From RYN-230 sp963770535 (GTDB taxonomy: Bacteria; Actinomycetota; Actinomycetes; Streptosporangiales; Streptosporangiaceae), in contig CAVYPZ010000004.1 of assembly GCA_963770535.1 (NCBI GenBank), forward strand, positions 868,001-932,000: 64,000 bases of DNA, read 5' to 3'. The number at the start of each line of letters is the position of its first letter. Position 1 is the first letter of the stretch. The notes under the pieces were generated by a model. It was not told where the DNA came from, ran no database searches, and worked only from the letters and a program-made list of their open reading frames with translations. A program made the position numbers and the translations under genes. Shown here piece after piece: positions 8,318 through 16,368 of this stretch.

Positions 8318-9223
8318 TCAGTAGCCTGCCGCCTTCATGATCTGGAAGAACTGGAGCGTGGTGGGCACATCGCCGGCGGCGGCGACGTAGTAGCCGTCGG
8401 GGCTGATGGACTCGGCGGCGCTGGCCATCTGGGCGGCGGTACCGTCGTCCGTCGCGACCTCGGAGAACACCTTGACGTTCGAGTTCGCGGCCCGCGCCTG
8501 GCCGGCAGTGGTGTTGAACATGTACGCGTACTGGCTACCGGAGGTGATGTTCGACTCGTTCTGCAGGTCGAAGATGTCGCCAGCCGCCGCGGCGGCGCCG
8601 GCGATGTTGACGCGGACGAACCACTGGTCGCCCGACTCGCCCCGCTGGATCGGGAGCACCGAGCCGGGAACCCAGGCCAGGTCCAGGGCGGGGGCCTGGA
8701 TGACCTTGAGGCCGTTAGCGTGGGCGAGCTGGCCGAACAGGGTCATGTACTTGACGGGGTTCTGCTGCTCGTTGACCGGGGTCGCGGCCCACTCCTCCGG
8801 GTCATACATGACCCACTTGTAGGGGTAGGTGATGCTGCCGTTCGCGATGTCGGTGCTGAACTGGGCGTACGAGGTGTACGTCAGCACGGGTGTGGTGGCG
8901 TACCCGGCCTGGACCGGGGTCTTCACCAGGCTGGCCCCGTTGCCGTAGGCCGCGGGGGTGTTGAAGAAGTGGGCGGTGGTGGCGGAGTCGAGTCCGCTCA
9001 TCTGCTGTACGTTCCCGGCGGTCATCGCCCAGGAGGGGGTGGTGGCGGCACCGGCCGGGGCGGCCCCGGAGAACAGCGCCGTGCTGGTGAGCCCGGCCGC
9101 GGCGATGATGGTGCCGGCGGCCATGCCGAGCCTGGCCAGCCGGTTGCGCGCCCGCCGCGTGCGGCGGGCGGTATTGCGGGCGGTACTAGAGGTCGTGTGC
9201 CCTGGGATCTGATGGCTGCGCAT
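8318..9223 (-). CDS. Secreted protein of unknown function, possible TIM-barrel fold
   Basis: A 301-residue exported protein. A long arginine-rich N-region (RRTRRARNRLARLG) precedes a hydrophobic core and a likely cleavage near residue 60 (APAGAA-TT), so the mature protein is about 240 residues. I do not recognise the family. Mature segments alternate strand-like stretches ending in acidic or polar residues: YKWVMYDPEEW, LKVIQAPALDL, DIFDLQNES, VKVFSEVATDDG and SPDGYYVAAAG. That rhythm resembles the beta-strand ends of a glycoside-hydrolase-like barrel, with DPEEW and QNES as possible catalytic positions; this is only inference. The start has a clear TAGGAGTC five to ten bases upstream. It stands alone after a 397-bp gap from the sugar locus. 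Confidence 0.72.
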   Translation of the reverse strand: MRSHQIPGHTTSSTARNTARRTRRARNRLARLGMAAGTIIAAAGLTSTALFSGAAPAGAATTPSWAMTAGNVQQMSGLDSATTAHFFNTPAAYGNGASLVKTPVQAGYATTPVLTYTSYAQFSTDIANGSITYPYKWVMYDPEEWAATPVNEQQNPVKYMTLFGQLAHANGLKVIQAPALDLAWVPGSVLPIQRGESGDQWFVRVNIAGAAAAAGDIFDLQNESNITSGSQYAYMFNTTAGQARAANSNVKVFSEVATDDGTAAQMASAAESISPDGYYVAAAGDVPTTLQFFQIMKAAGY

Positions 9224-9620
9224 GACGACTCCTACAATTTCCTTACTGGTTCTTCTTCTTAATTCCAGTGTCGGAAATTCGCTGCATTCCCCCCAGAGGA
9301 AAGCAGCCTGTCATTACTGAGGCCTTGTCCTCAGTCCGTTTGCCGCCCGGTCCCGGCCGCCCGGCTAAACGGCCCGGGCTGTTCGGCCCGGGCCCAGGTT
9401 TCCCCCGGTGGCCCGGGACCATGTGCCCGGGCCAAAGGTCAGGGGCGGATGCGGATGACGAATCCGGTGTGCGTTCTCAGGCCACGGCATCCGGGGCCCT
9501 GCTCACCCCCGGCGGGGCAGGTGCCGGATTCTCCTGCCTTTGAACAGTGGCGGCCTTTTGCCGGCCGGCCGCGATAATTTCCCCGTCCGGAGCCATCTCA
9601 TTGGCGTGATCCCGGCCGCG
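9224..9620. other. 397-bp intergenic region, promoter of the secreted-protein gene
   Basis: No gene is seen. The part nearest the secreted-protein gene is A/T-richer (9228-9265) and contains its ribosome-binding site. The middle has several short GCCCGGG inverted repeats at 9378-9440 that could end the minus-strand sugar operon, and GGCCTTGTCCTCAG-like repeats near 9320. No clear -35/-10 pair was identified. Confidence 0.5.
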
Positions 9621-10613
9621 TCACCGGCCGGGCGGCAGCGGGTACGCGGCGCGCAGGCGGCGTTCGGCGGCGGGGCCGGCCCTGGCCCGGTCCAGTCCGA
9701 GCAGGGCGGCGCCCGCGATGGGCGGCACGTCAACCACGCTGACCTTCGCGCCCGGCGCCTGGACCGCCAGCCGCTCGGTGATCCAGCCGAGGAGCTGAGG
9801 GTCCCGGGCCGTGAGCACCCCGCCGCCCAGCACGACCGGGACCGTCTCGCCGGTCAGGCCGAGCCGCCGCATGACCGTGCCGGCCATCGTGACGATCTCG
9901 CCGGCCAGCCGGCTGACCAGGTCGCGGGCCACCTGATCGCCCTCTCGGGCGGTGGCCAGCAGCAAGGGGGCCAGGTCCTGCAGGTCGTCCTCGGAGAGCT
10001 TGCCCAGGTGGATCGCCACCGCGACGTCGCGTACCCCGGGCACGCCGAAGTGGCCGGCCACCACCTCGCGCAGCGCGGTCTGCGGTCCCCGGCCGTCCTC
10101 GGCCCGGATCGCCCACCACAGCGCCGCCCGGCCGAGCCCGAAGGCGCCGCCCCAGTCGCCGGTGATGCCGCCCAGCGCGAGGAAGCCGGTGGCCCGGCCG
10201 TCCGGGGCGACGCCCACGCAGTTGATCCCCGCGCCGCAGGTCACCGCGACGCCCCAGGGCTGGCCGCGAGGCGTGTCCAGGCCGGCCCGCAGGACCGCGA
10301 ACGTGTCGTTGGCGACCTGCGTGGTCGTGCTCCAGCCGGCCGCCGCGATCATGGCCGCCAGGCGTTCCTCCTCCTCGGGCAGATCGGCGTTGGCCATGCA
10401 GGCCACGGTGTGCGCGGCCGCCGGCCACCTGCCCGGCAGCCCCGCGCTGAGCGCGGCCGCGGCGATCACCGCGCCGATCGAGGCCAGCACGGGCGGCGTG
10501 GGGAACGTGCGCACCCCGGGACCGCGGCCCCCGGCGAGCAGCGTCCCGTCCGCGGCCACCAGCGCGATGTCGGTCTTGCTGTTCCCCCCGTCGATGGCCA
10601 GGACGGCAGGCAT
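9621..10613 (-). CDS. BadF/BadG-type ATPase domain sugar kinase (N-acetylglucosamine kinase-like)
   Basis: A 330-residue ASKHA-fold kinase. The phosphate-1 loop is AIDGGNSKTDIALV (residues 6-19). The second phosphate region is WGVAVTCGAGINCVGV, followed by ALGGITGDWGGAFGLGRAALWW, typical of BadF-type GlcNAc kinases. The adenosine motif is VVLGGGVLTARDP and the C-terminus is PPIAGAALLGLD. It lacks the Cys clusters of acyl-CoA dehydratase activators, so a sugar kinase role in the cytoplasm is the best reading. It is the last gene of the minus-strand sugar operon, 169 bp after the GH4 gene, which suggests it makes or removes the phosphosugar handled by that enzyme. Confidence 0.85.
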   Translation of the reverse strand: MPAVLAIDGGNSKTDIALVAADGTLLAGGRGPGVRTFPTPPVLASIGAVIAAAALSAGLPGRWPAAAHTVACMANADLPEEEERLAAMIAAAGWSTTTQVANDTFAVLRAGLDTPRGQPWGVAVTCGAGINCVGVAPDGRATGFLALGGITGDWGGAFGLGRAALWWAIRAEDGRGPQTALREVVAGHFGVPGVRDVAVAIHLGKLSEDDLQDLAPLLLATAREGDQVARDLVSRLAGEIVTMAGTVMRRLGLTGETVPVVLGGGVLTARDPQLLGWITERLAVQAPGAKVSVVDVPPIAGAALLGLDRARAGPAAERRLRAAYPLPPGR

Positions 10614-10670
10614 CTCCCTGCCCGCCGGCGAGGCGGGACCCGCCGGAGGCGGGTCGCGCCGGGCCGCTGG

Positions 10671-10720
10671 CGGGGGGCCGGGGGGGCCGGGGGGCCGGGA
10701 GGGCCGGGAGGGCCCGAGGG
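10671..10720 (+). other. G-quadruplex-prone G-run cluster
   Basis: Between the GH4 and BadF-kinase genes the plus strand has six to eight runs of three to seven G separated by one or two bases. This meets the usual criterion for a potential quadruplex (four or more G3 runs with short loops). It is on the non-transcribed-RNA side: operon mRNA carries the C-rich complement, so any effect would be on the DNA template strand or replication. Confidence 0.55.
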
Positions 10721-10782
10721 AGCCCCCCGGGAAACCGGAGCGGGGGGCCGTCCCGCCGGGCCAGCAGGATCCGGCCCCGCTG

Positions 10783-12048
10783 TCATGCGCTTCCCGTCCA
10801 GGGCAGGAAAGCCCGGTTCTCCGCGATGAGGCGGTCGGCCAGCCCGTCGGCCAGGTCGATCTGGCCGACCAGGGGATGGGCCAGCAACGCGGCCCGTACC
10901 CGGTCCCGGCCGCCCCGCAGCGCCGCGTCGACGGCCAGTTCCTCGTACGCGGACACGTGCGCGACCAGCCCGCGCATCAGCGGCGGCAGCGGCGCGGCCA
11001 GCACCGGGCGGGCGCCGTCCGCGCCGATCAGCGCGGGCACCTCGATCACCGCGTCGGCGGGCAGGAACGGGAAGGTGCCCCCGTTCCGGATGTTGACCAC
11101 CTGCGTATCCCCGGTGTCCGCGACCAGGGAAGCGAGCAGGGCCACCGCCGCCTCGGAGTAGAACGCGCCGCCACGCTCGGACAGCAGCCCGGGCTTGTGG
11201 TCCAGGGCCGGGTCGGCGTACATCTCCAGCAGTTCCCGCTCGATCGCCGCGACCTGCTCGGCCCGGGTCGGGCGGGCCCGCTCCTCCGCGACCACCGCGT
11301 CGTGCGCGTAGAAATAGCGCAGGTAATAGGAGGGCACCGCGCCCAGGTCATGCAGGACTGAGGCAGGCAGCCCGGTGTGCGTGGCGATCTCCTCACCGTG
11401 GGCCGCGATCAGCCCGGGCAGCTCGTCGGTGCCGTCCACGATGACGGCCCGCTCCCAGGTCAGGTGGTTCAGGCCGACGTGGTCCAGCAGGACCTGGCCC
11501 GGCTCGGTGCCGAGCAGCCGGGCGAACAGCCGCTGGAACCCGATCGCCACGTTGCACAGGCCGACCGCGCGGTGGCCGGCGTCCAGCAGGGCGCGGGTCA
11601 CGATGCCGACCGGGTTGGTGAAGTCGATGATCCAGGCGTCCGGGTCGGCCCGCTGGCGCGCCCGCTCCGCGATGTCCGCCACGATCGGCACCGTGCGCAG
11701 CGCCTTGGCCAGCCCGCCCGCGCCCGTGGTTTCCTGCCCGACGCAGCCGCACTCCAGCGGCCAGGTCTCGTCCCGCTGCCGCGCGGCCTGGCCCCCGACC
11801 CGCAGCTGGAGCAGGACCGCGCCCGCCCCGTCGAGGCCCGCATCCAGATCCGCCGTCCAGCTCACCCGCGCCGGATGGCCGTAGGCGCGCATGATCCGCG
11901 CCGACACCGGCCCGACCGCCGCGAGACGGCTCTCGTCGGGATCGACCAGGACCAGCTCGGTGACCTTGAGTGCGCCGGTAAGCCGGGCCACCCCGTCGAC
12001 CAGTTCCGGCGTGTACGTCGACCCGCCGCCCACGACCGCGATTTTCAC
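10783..12048 (-). CDS. Glycoside hydrolase family 4 (6-phospho-beta-glucosidase type)
   Basis: A 421-residue NAD- and metal-dependent glycosidase. The Rossmann motif AVVGGGSTYTPEL is at residues 4-16 and DFTNPVGI at 142-149. The metal/NAD site has C165 (GLCNVAIG) and H195 (GLNHLTW); the CGCVGQETTGAGG block at about 100-112 matches the phospho-beta-glucosidase subgroup. GH4 enzymes cleave by oxidation-elimination and usually need a 6-phosphorylated disaccharide. No PTS gene is visible here, so the phosphate could come from one of the two kinases in the operon. The start is a GTG with AGGGGG eight bases upstream, 24 bp after the second ATPase gene. Confidence 0.9.
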   Translation of the reverse strand: MKIAVVGGGSTYTPELVDGVARLTGALKVTELVLVDPDESRLAAVGPVSARIMRAYGHPARVSWTADLDAGLDGAGAVLLQLRVGGQAARQRDETWPLECGCVGQETTGAGGLAKALRTVPIVADIAERARQRADPDAWIIDFTNPVGIVTRALLDAGHRAVGLCNVAIGFQRLFARLLGTEPGQVLLDHVGLNHLTWERAVIVDGTDELPGLIAAHGEEIATHTGLPASVLHDLGAVPSYYLRYFYAHDAVVAEERARPTRAEQVAAIERELLEMYADPALDHKPGLLSERGGAFYSEAAVALLASLVADTGDTQVVNIRNGGTFPFLPADAVIEVPALIGADGARPVLAAPLPPLMRGLVAHVSAYEELAVDAALRGGRDRVRAALLAHPLVGQIDLADGLADRLIAENRAFLPWTGSA

Positions 12049-12072
12049 GTCAGAACCCCCTAATCTTCACGA

Positions 12073-13181
12073 TCAGAAAGCCTTCACGTCCGCGCCGGCC
12101 TGGGCCACGAAGCACGCGGCTGCGTGCTGCGGGCCCAGCTCAGCGAGCTCCGGGGTGGCCTGGTGGCACTGGTCGATGGCCAGCGGGCAGCGCCAGCGGA
12201 ACCGGCATCCGGGCACCGGGTCGATGACCCGGGGCGGCTCGCCGCGGTCAGTATCGGCGGTCACGTCCAGCGGGGCCCGCGGGTCCGGCACCGCGGACAG
12301 CAGCAGCTGGGTATACGGGTGCTTCGGCGCCGCCAGCACCTCCTCCACCGGGCCGGATTCCGCGATCTGGCCCGCGTACATCACGATGAGCCGGTCCGCG
12401 AGGTAGCGAGCGCTGGCGATGTCGTGGGTGATGTAGAGGATCGAGACCCCTTCCTCGTCGCGCAGCCGGGCCATCAGGTTCAGCAGCCCGATCCGGATGG
12501 ACACATCCAGCATGGACACCGGCTCGTCGGCCAGGATCAGTTTCGGCCGCAGGGCCAGGGCCTGCGCGAAGCCGACCCGCTGCCGCTGGCCGCCGCTGAG
12601 CTCGTGCGGGTAGCGCTGCAGCACCTCCGCGGCCGGGGTCAGCCCCACCACCTCGAAGACCCGTTCCGCCTCGGCGTGCCGCTGCGCGGCGGACAGTTCC
12701 GGCCGGTGCAGCTTGAGGCCGCGGCGCACGCCGTGCGAGATCCGCAGCACCGGGTTGATGGAGCTGAACGGGTCCTGGAAGACCATCGGGACCAGCCCGG
12801 TGTAGCGCAGGGTGTCGGCGCGTGAGCGCAGCCGCGACACCGGCTGGCCCTGGAAGTAGATCTCGCCGCTGGTCGGCTTGTACAGCTTGGCCAGCAGCCG
12901 GGCGATGGTGCTCTTGCCGCTGCCGCTCTCCCCGGCGAGCGCGACGATCTCACGGTCCCCGATGTCGAGGCTGACGTCATCGACCGCGTGCAGCATCCGG
13001 CGGGACAGCGCGTTCCCGATCTTGAAGTGCTTGCTGAGCCCCTCGGTCCGCAGCAGCGGCGCGCTGCCGGCCTGCCCGGTGCCAGCCTGCCCGGTGCCGG
13101 CCTGCCCGGTGCCGGCCTGCCGGGGGCGTCCTGGGCTGGGCCGTCCTGGGCTGGGCCGTCCTGGGCTGGCGCGTCACTCAT
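12073..13181 (-). CDS. Oligopeptide/oligosaccharide ABC transporter ATPase (OppF/DppF type), N-terminal frame conflict
   Basis: The conserved part starts with LLRTEGLSKHFKIG and continues through Walker A GESGSGKST, signature LSGGQRQRVG, Walker B ILADEPVSMLD, and the C-terminal oligopeptide domain PHPYTQLLLSAVPDP...CRFRWRCPLA. A start overlapping the upstream gene's stop (ATGAGTGA at 13181) is well placed, but its frame differs from the conserved frame. The conserved frame has no ATG, GTG or TTG between the upstream stop at 13174 and the ATG at 12996, which is too late. The shift falls inside a tandem-repeat tract (13066-13170). Either a base error or a real frameshift lies there. The protein energises import with the neighbouring OppD-like subunit. 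Confidence 0.82.
13066..13170. repeat. Two families of 15-bp tandem repeats in the ATPase 5' region
   Basis: Four units of the GCCGGCCTGCCCGGT type (13066-13125) are followed directly by three units of the CCGTCCTGGGCTGGG type (13126-13170). They form the low-complexity N-terminus of the ATPase (Ala/Gly/Pro-rich). The frame conflict of the gene falls in or beside this tract, near a run of five G. Confidence 0.85.
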
Positions 13182-14253
13182 GGCTGCCGCCTTCGTCCGT
13201 GGCCACGCCGCCCGCGGCGCCGCCGGCGGCCCCGGTGCTCACGCTGGCGTCGGGGGAGTCCGCCGGGGGGTTTTCGTTGCGGGAACTATGCAGGAGACAG
13301 CGGACCTGCACCCGGCCGGCCTGGTAGAGCGCGGGTGGCGTAGCCCGGCATTCGTCCATGACCTTGGGGCAGCGCGGCGCGAACCGGCAGCCCGCGGGGG
13401 GCCGGGCCAGGTCCGGCGGGGCGCCCGGGATGCCGGTCAGCGGCAGCCGGGGCCCGCGGATCGAGGGGAACGCGTCCAGCAGCCCGACGCTGTAGGGGTG
13501 GCGCGGGGCGTCGAAGACCTCGCGGGTCGGGCCGAACTCGGCGACCTGGCCCGCGTACATCACCATCAGCCGGTCGGAGAAGTGGCTGACCAGCGACATG
13601 TCGTGGGTAACGAAGATGATCGCGAACCCGAGCCGCTGCTGCAGCTCCTTGATCTGCACCATCAGCGAGCGCTGCGCCACCACGTCCAGCGCGGAGGTCG
13701 GCTCGTCCATGATGACCAGGTCCGGGGTGAACAGCAGGGCCATCGCGATCATGGACCGCTGCCGCATCCCGCCGGACAGCTGGAAGGGGTAGCTCTTGAG
13801 GTGCACCGGGTCGATGCCGACCATGCGGAGCACCTCGGCGGACCGCCCGGCGATCTCGGCCTTGGACGTCACGCCGTGCGCCCGCATCGCGTCCTTGAAC
13901 TGGGCCCCGATCGACTTGACCGGGTTGAGCGCGTTCATCGCGCTCTGCATGACCACCGACAGGTCCTTCCAGCGCACCGCGGCCAGCTGGCGGTCGGTCA
14001 GCCCGACCATGCTGCGGCCCTGGAAAGTCACGCTGCCGCCGGTGATCTCGGCCGGGGGGGCCAGCAGCTGGGCGATCGCGAACAGCAGCGTCGACTTGCC
14101 GCAGCCGGACTCGCCGACCACGCCGATGAACTCCCCGGGATCCAGGTCGAAGCTCACGTCCTCGACCGCGCGGACCGCGCCGCGTTCCATCGCGTACTCC
14201 ACGGTCAGGCCGCTGACCTGGAGAACAGGGCCCTGGAGGATCGGGTCAGGCAC
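13174..14253 (-). CDS. Oligopeptide/oligosaccharide ABC transporter ATPase (OppD/DppD type)
   Basis: A 359-residue cytoplasmic ATPase. Walker A is GESGCGKST, signature LSGGMRQRSM, Walker B LVIMDEPTSALD and H-loop FVTHD. The C-terminal oligopeptide-transporter domain has the cysteine-containing block CRFAPRCPKVMDEC. A Gly/Ala-rich tail of about 25 residues (GAAGGAAGG) is unusual. It overlaps the permease gene by 8 bp and the next ATPase start by 8 bp, showing tight translational coupling within the operon. Confidence 0.93.
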   Translation of the reverse strand: MPDPILQGPVLQVSGLTVEYAMERGAVRAVEDVSFDLDPGEFIGVVGESGCGKSTLLFAIAQLLAPPAEITGGSVTFQGRSMVGLTDRQLAAVRWKDLSVVMQSAMNALNPVKSIGAQFKDAMRAHGVTSKAEIAGRSAEVLRMVGIDPVHLKSYPFQLSGGMRQRSMIAMALLFTPDLVIMDEPTSALDVVAQRSLMVQIKELQQRLGFAIIFVTHDMSLVSHFSDRLMVMYAGQVAEFGPTREVFDAPRHPYSVGLLDAFPSIRGPRLPLTGIPGAPPDLARPPAGCRFAPRCPKVMDECRATPPALYQAGRVQVRCLLHSSRNENPPADSPDASVSTGAAGGAAGGVATDEGGSHE

Positions 14254-15217
14254 GGGTCACCCGCTTCCTTCGCACCGGCCGCAGCGCGGGGTTGCCGATC
14301 TCGTCAAAGGCGTAGTTGAGCAGGGCGAACGCGGCCCCGAGCGCGGCGATGCAGGCGCCAGGGGCGATGGCCCACATGGGCTGGCCGGTCTGCAGCGCCG
14401 CGTTGTTCTGCGCCCAGTAGAGCATCGTCCCCCAGCTCTGCGTGTTCGGGTCGCCCAGCCCGATGAACTGCAGGCTGGACGCGAACAGCACCGCGTACAG
14501 CGCGTTGGTCAGGAAGCTCGCCACGATCAGCGAGGTCATCGTCGGGATGACCTCGACCACGATGATGTAGAGCCGCCGCTCGCCGCGGACCCGGGCCGCC
14601 TCCAGGAAGTCCCGGCGGCGCAGCGACAGCGCCTGCGAGCGCAGCTGGCGCGCGGTGTAGGACCAGCTGGTGACCGTGATGACCAGGATCAGCACCAGGG
14701 TGCCGCCGCCGTGCGCGTACCCGGCGATGATGATCAGGAGCGGGAACAGCGGGATGACCAGCAGCACGTCGGTGAGCAGGCTCAGCGAGCCGTCCCACAG
14801 GCCGCCCAGGTAGGCGGCGGCCACGCCGATCAGGACCGCGATCCCCGTCGCGGCCAGGCCGACCACGAACGCGATGATCATCACGTTGCGGGTCCCGTAG
14901 ACCAGCTGGGCCCACATGTCCTGGCCATACGCGGTGGTGCCGAGCAGGTGGGCGCTGGACAGGCCCAGTTTCGGGGCGTAGGCGTCCGCGCTGGGGCTGT
15001 CCTTCGCGATCAGCCCGGGGAACAGGGCGGTGAACAGGAAGATCAGCAGCAGCACCGTGCCCGTGGTCGCCTTGCGGTTGTGGCGGATCGCGCGGCCCAT
15101 CCGGGCCAGCGCGTGGTGGGCCGGCGGGCGGGCCCGCCCGGCCACGCTGCCGGGCTCGGTGCCGGCCACCTGGCCGGCGGTGTCAGGGGCGGCGGGCATC
15201 CCGATGGGCAGTGACAT
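14246..15217 (-). CDS. ABC transporter permease (DppC/OppC type)
   Basis: A 323-residue inner-membrane permease. The start MSLPIGMPAAPD at 15217 lies just after the stop of the upstream permease, giving a normal DppC length; the frame is open much further upstream, which is a shadow. An N-terminal cytoplasmic segment of about 45 residues, one TM helix (TGTVLLLIFLFTALFPG), an extracytoplasmic loop and a five-helix BPD_transp_1 domain follow. The EAA motif is seen as RDFLEAARVRGERRLYIIV. It forms the channel with the DppB-like subunit. Confidence 0.92.
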   Translation of the reverse strand: MSLPIGMPAAPDTAGQVAGTEPGSVAGRARPPAHHALARMGRAIRHNRKATTGTVLLLIFLFTALFPGLIAKDSPSADAYAPKLGLSSAHLLGTTAYGQDMWAQLVYGTRNVMIIAFVVGLAATGIAVLIGVAAAYLGGLWDGSLSLLTDVLLVIPLFPLLIIIAGYAHGGGTLVLILVITVTSWSYTARQLRSQALSLRRRDFLEAARVRGERRLYIIVVEVIPTMTSLIVASFLTNALYAVLFASSLQFIGLGDPNTQSWGTMLYWAQNNAALQTGQPMWAIAPGACIAALGAAFALLNYAFDEIGNPALRPVRRKRVTRA

Positions 15218-15219
15218 GG

Positions 15220-16206
15220 CTACCCCGCCGTCCTCGTGCGCGGGTCGAGCAGCGCGGTGGCGATGTCGGCGAGCAGGATGGCGAAGAGCACCGCGACCGT
15301 GATCAGCAGGAACAGGGCCTGCTCCAGCGGGTAGTCCTCGCCCTGCACCGCCTGCAGCAGCAGGAAGCCGACGCCCGGGTAGTTGAACACGTACTCGATG
15401 AGGATCGCGCCGCTGACCACGAACCCCAGGGACATGGCGAACCCGGTCAGGTTGGGCAGGATGGCGTTGCGGGCCGCGTAGTCGGTCATGATCCGGCGGC
15501 CCGGCAGCCCCTTGGCCCGGGCCATCCGCACGTAGTCCTCGGCCAGCGTGGTGATCATCGTGTTCCGCATGGTCAGGATCCAGGTACCGATCGTGGTGAT
15601 CAGCAGGGTGATGGCGGGCAGGAACGCGTGCGACAGCACGTCCTGGAAGAACGTGAGGTTCAGGCCGGGGGAGTCGGTGGACACGTAGTAGCCGCCCTGG
15701 GTGGGCAGCCAGCCCAGGGTGACCCCGAAGATCAGCACGAGCACCATGCCCACCCAGAAGTACGGTATCGCGGAGGTGATCACGAATACCGGCGGTATCA
15801 CGCTGTCCAGCCGCCCTCCGCGGCGCCACGCGGACACGATGCCCAGGCCGGTGCCGAGGATGAAGGCCAGCACCGTGGTCACGCCGACCAGGCCCAGGGT
15901 CCACCAGATCGCGCTGCCGATGACCGAGGTCACTGACGCCGGGTAGAAGTCCAGCGACGGCCCGAAGTTGCCGGTGAAGACCTGATGCAGGTAGCTGAAG
16001 TACTGGGCGATCAGGCCTTTCTGCGTGTTGACCCCGAACAGGACTTCCAGGGCGTGCAGGGTGCCCGGGCCGAGCTGCCCGTGGAACTTGCCGATCATGG
16101 CCAGCGCCGGGTTTCCCGGCATCAGCCGGGGGAGCAGGAAGTTGAGGGTCAGGGCCGCCCACAGCGTTATCACGAAGAAGCCGAGGCGGCGCAGCACGAA
16201 TCTCAA
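15220..16206 (-). CDS. ABC transporter permease (DppB/OppB type)
   Basis: A 328-residue permease with the classic DppB start (FVLRRLGFFVITLWAALTLNFLLPRLMPGNPA), an extracytoplasmic loop and five further helices. The EAA loop is EDYVRMARAKGLPGRRIM, which couples to the ATPases. It is separated from the lipoprotein gene by a 160-bp interval with a strong stem-loop, while the downstream permease follows after only two bases. Confidence 0.93.
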   Translation of the reverse strand: MRFVLRRLGFFVITLWAALTLNFLLPRLMPGNPALAMIGKFHGQLGPGTLHALEVLFGVNTQKGLIAQYFSYLHQVFTGNFGPSLDFYPASVTSVIGSAIWWTLGLVGVTTVLAFILGTGLGIVSAWRRGGRLDSVIPPVFVITSAIPYFWVGMVLVLIFGVTLGWLPTQGGYYVSTDSPGLNLTFFQDVLSHAFLPAITLLITTIGTWILTMRNTMITTLAEDYVRMARAKGLPGRRIMTDYAARNAILPNLTGFAMSLGFVVSGAILIEYVFNYPGVGFLLLQAVQGEDYPLEQALFLLITVAVLFAILLADIATALLDPRTRTAG

Positions 16207-16261
16207 GCTGGTCTCCTCGCGATCATGGTCCGCTCCTCATCCAGGGTGTCCAGGCTGGCGG

Positions 16262-16363
16262 TGCTGCGTGCCCGGGGACCGGGGCTGTGTGCCCGGTCAC
16301 CGGGGGCTGCGTGCCCGGGGACCGGGGCTGCGTGCCCGGGGACCGGGCCCCCGGGCACGCAGC
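16262..16363 (-). other. Intra-operon stem-loop built from 21-bp tandem repeats
   Basis: Four imperfect units of a 21-bp repeat (core GTGCCCGGGGACCGGGGCTGC) precede a perfect 15-bp stem, GCTGCGTGCCCGGGG (16327-16341) with CCCCGGGCACGCAGC (16349-16363), and a 7-base loop. It lies directly after the stop of the solute-binding lipoprotein gene in the operon mRNA. Such hairpins commonly protect the upstream message or attenuate read-through, so that the binding protein is made in excess over the permeases. Confidence 0.7.
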
Positions 16364-16368
16364 GCCCG

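Noticed and set aside
14246..16162. 638-residue fusion of both permeases
   Set aside because: The upstream two thirds are out of frame with the real DppB gene; the DppC start at 15217 fits the family length and operon spacing.
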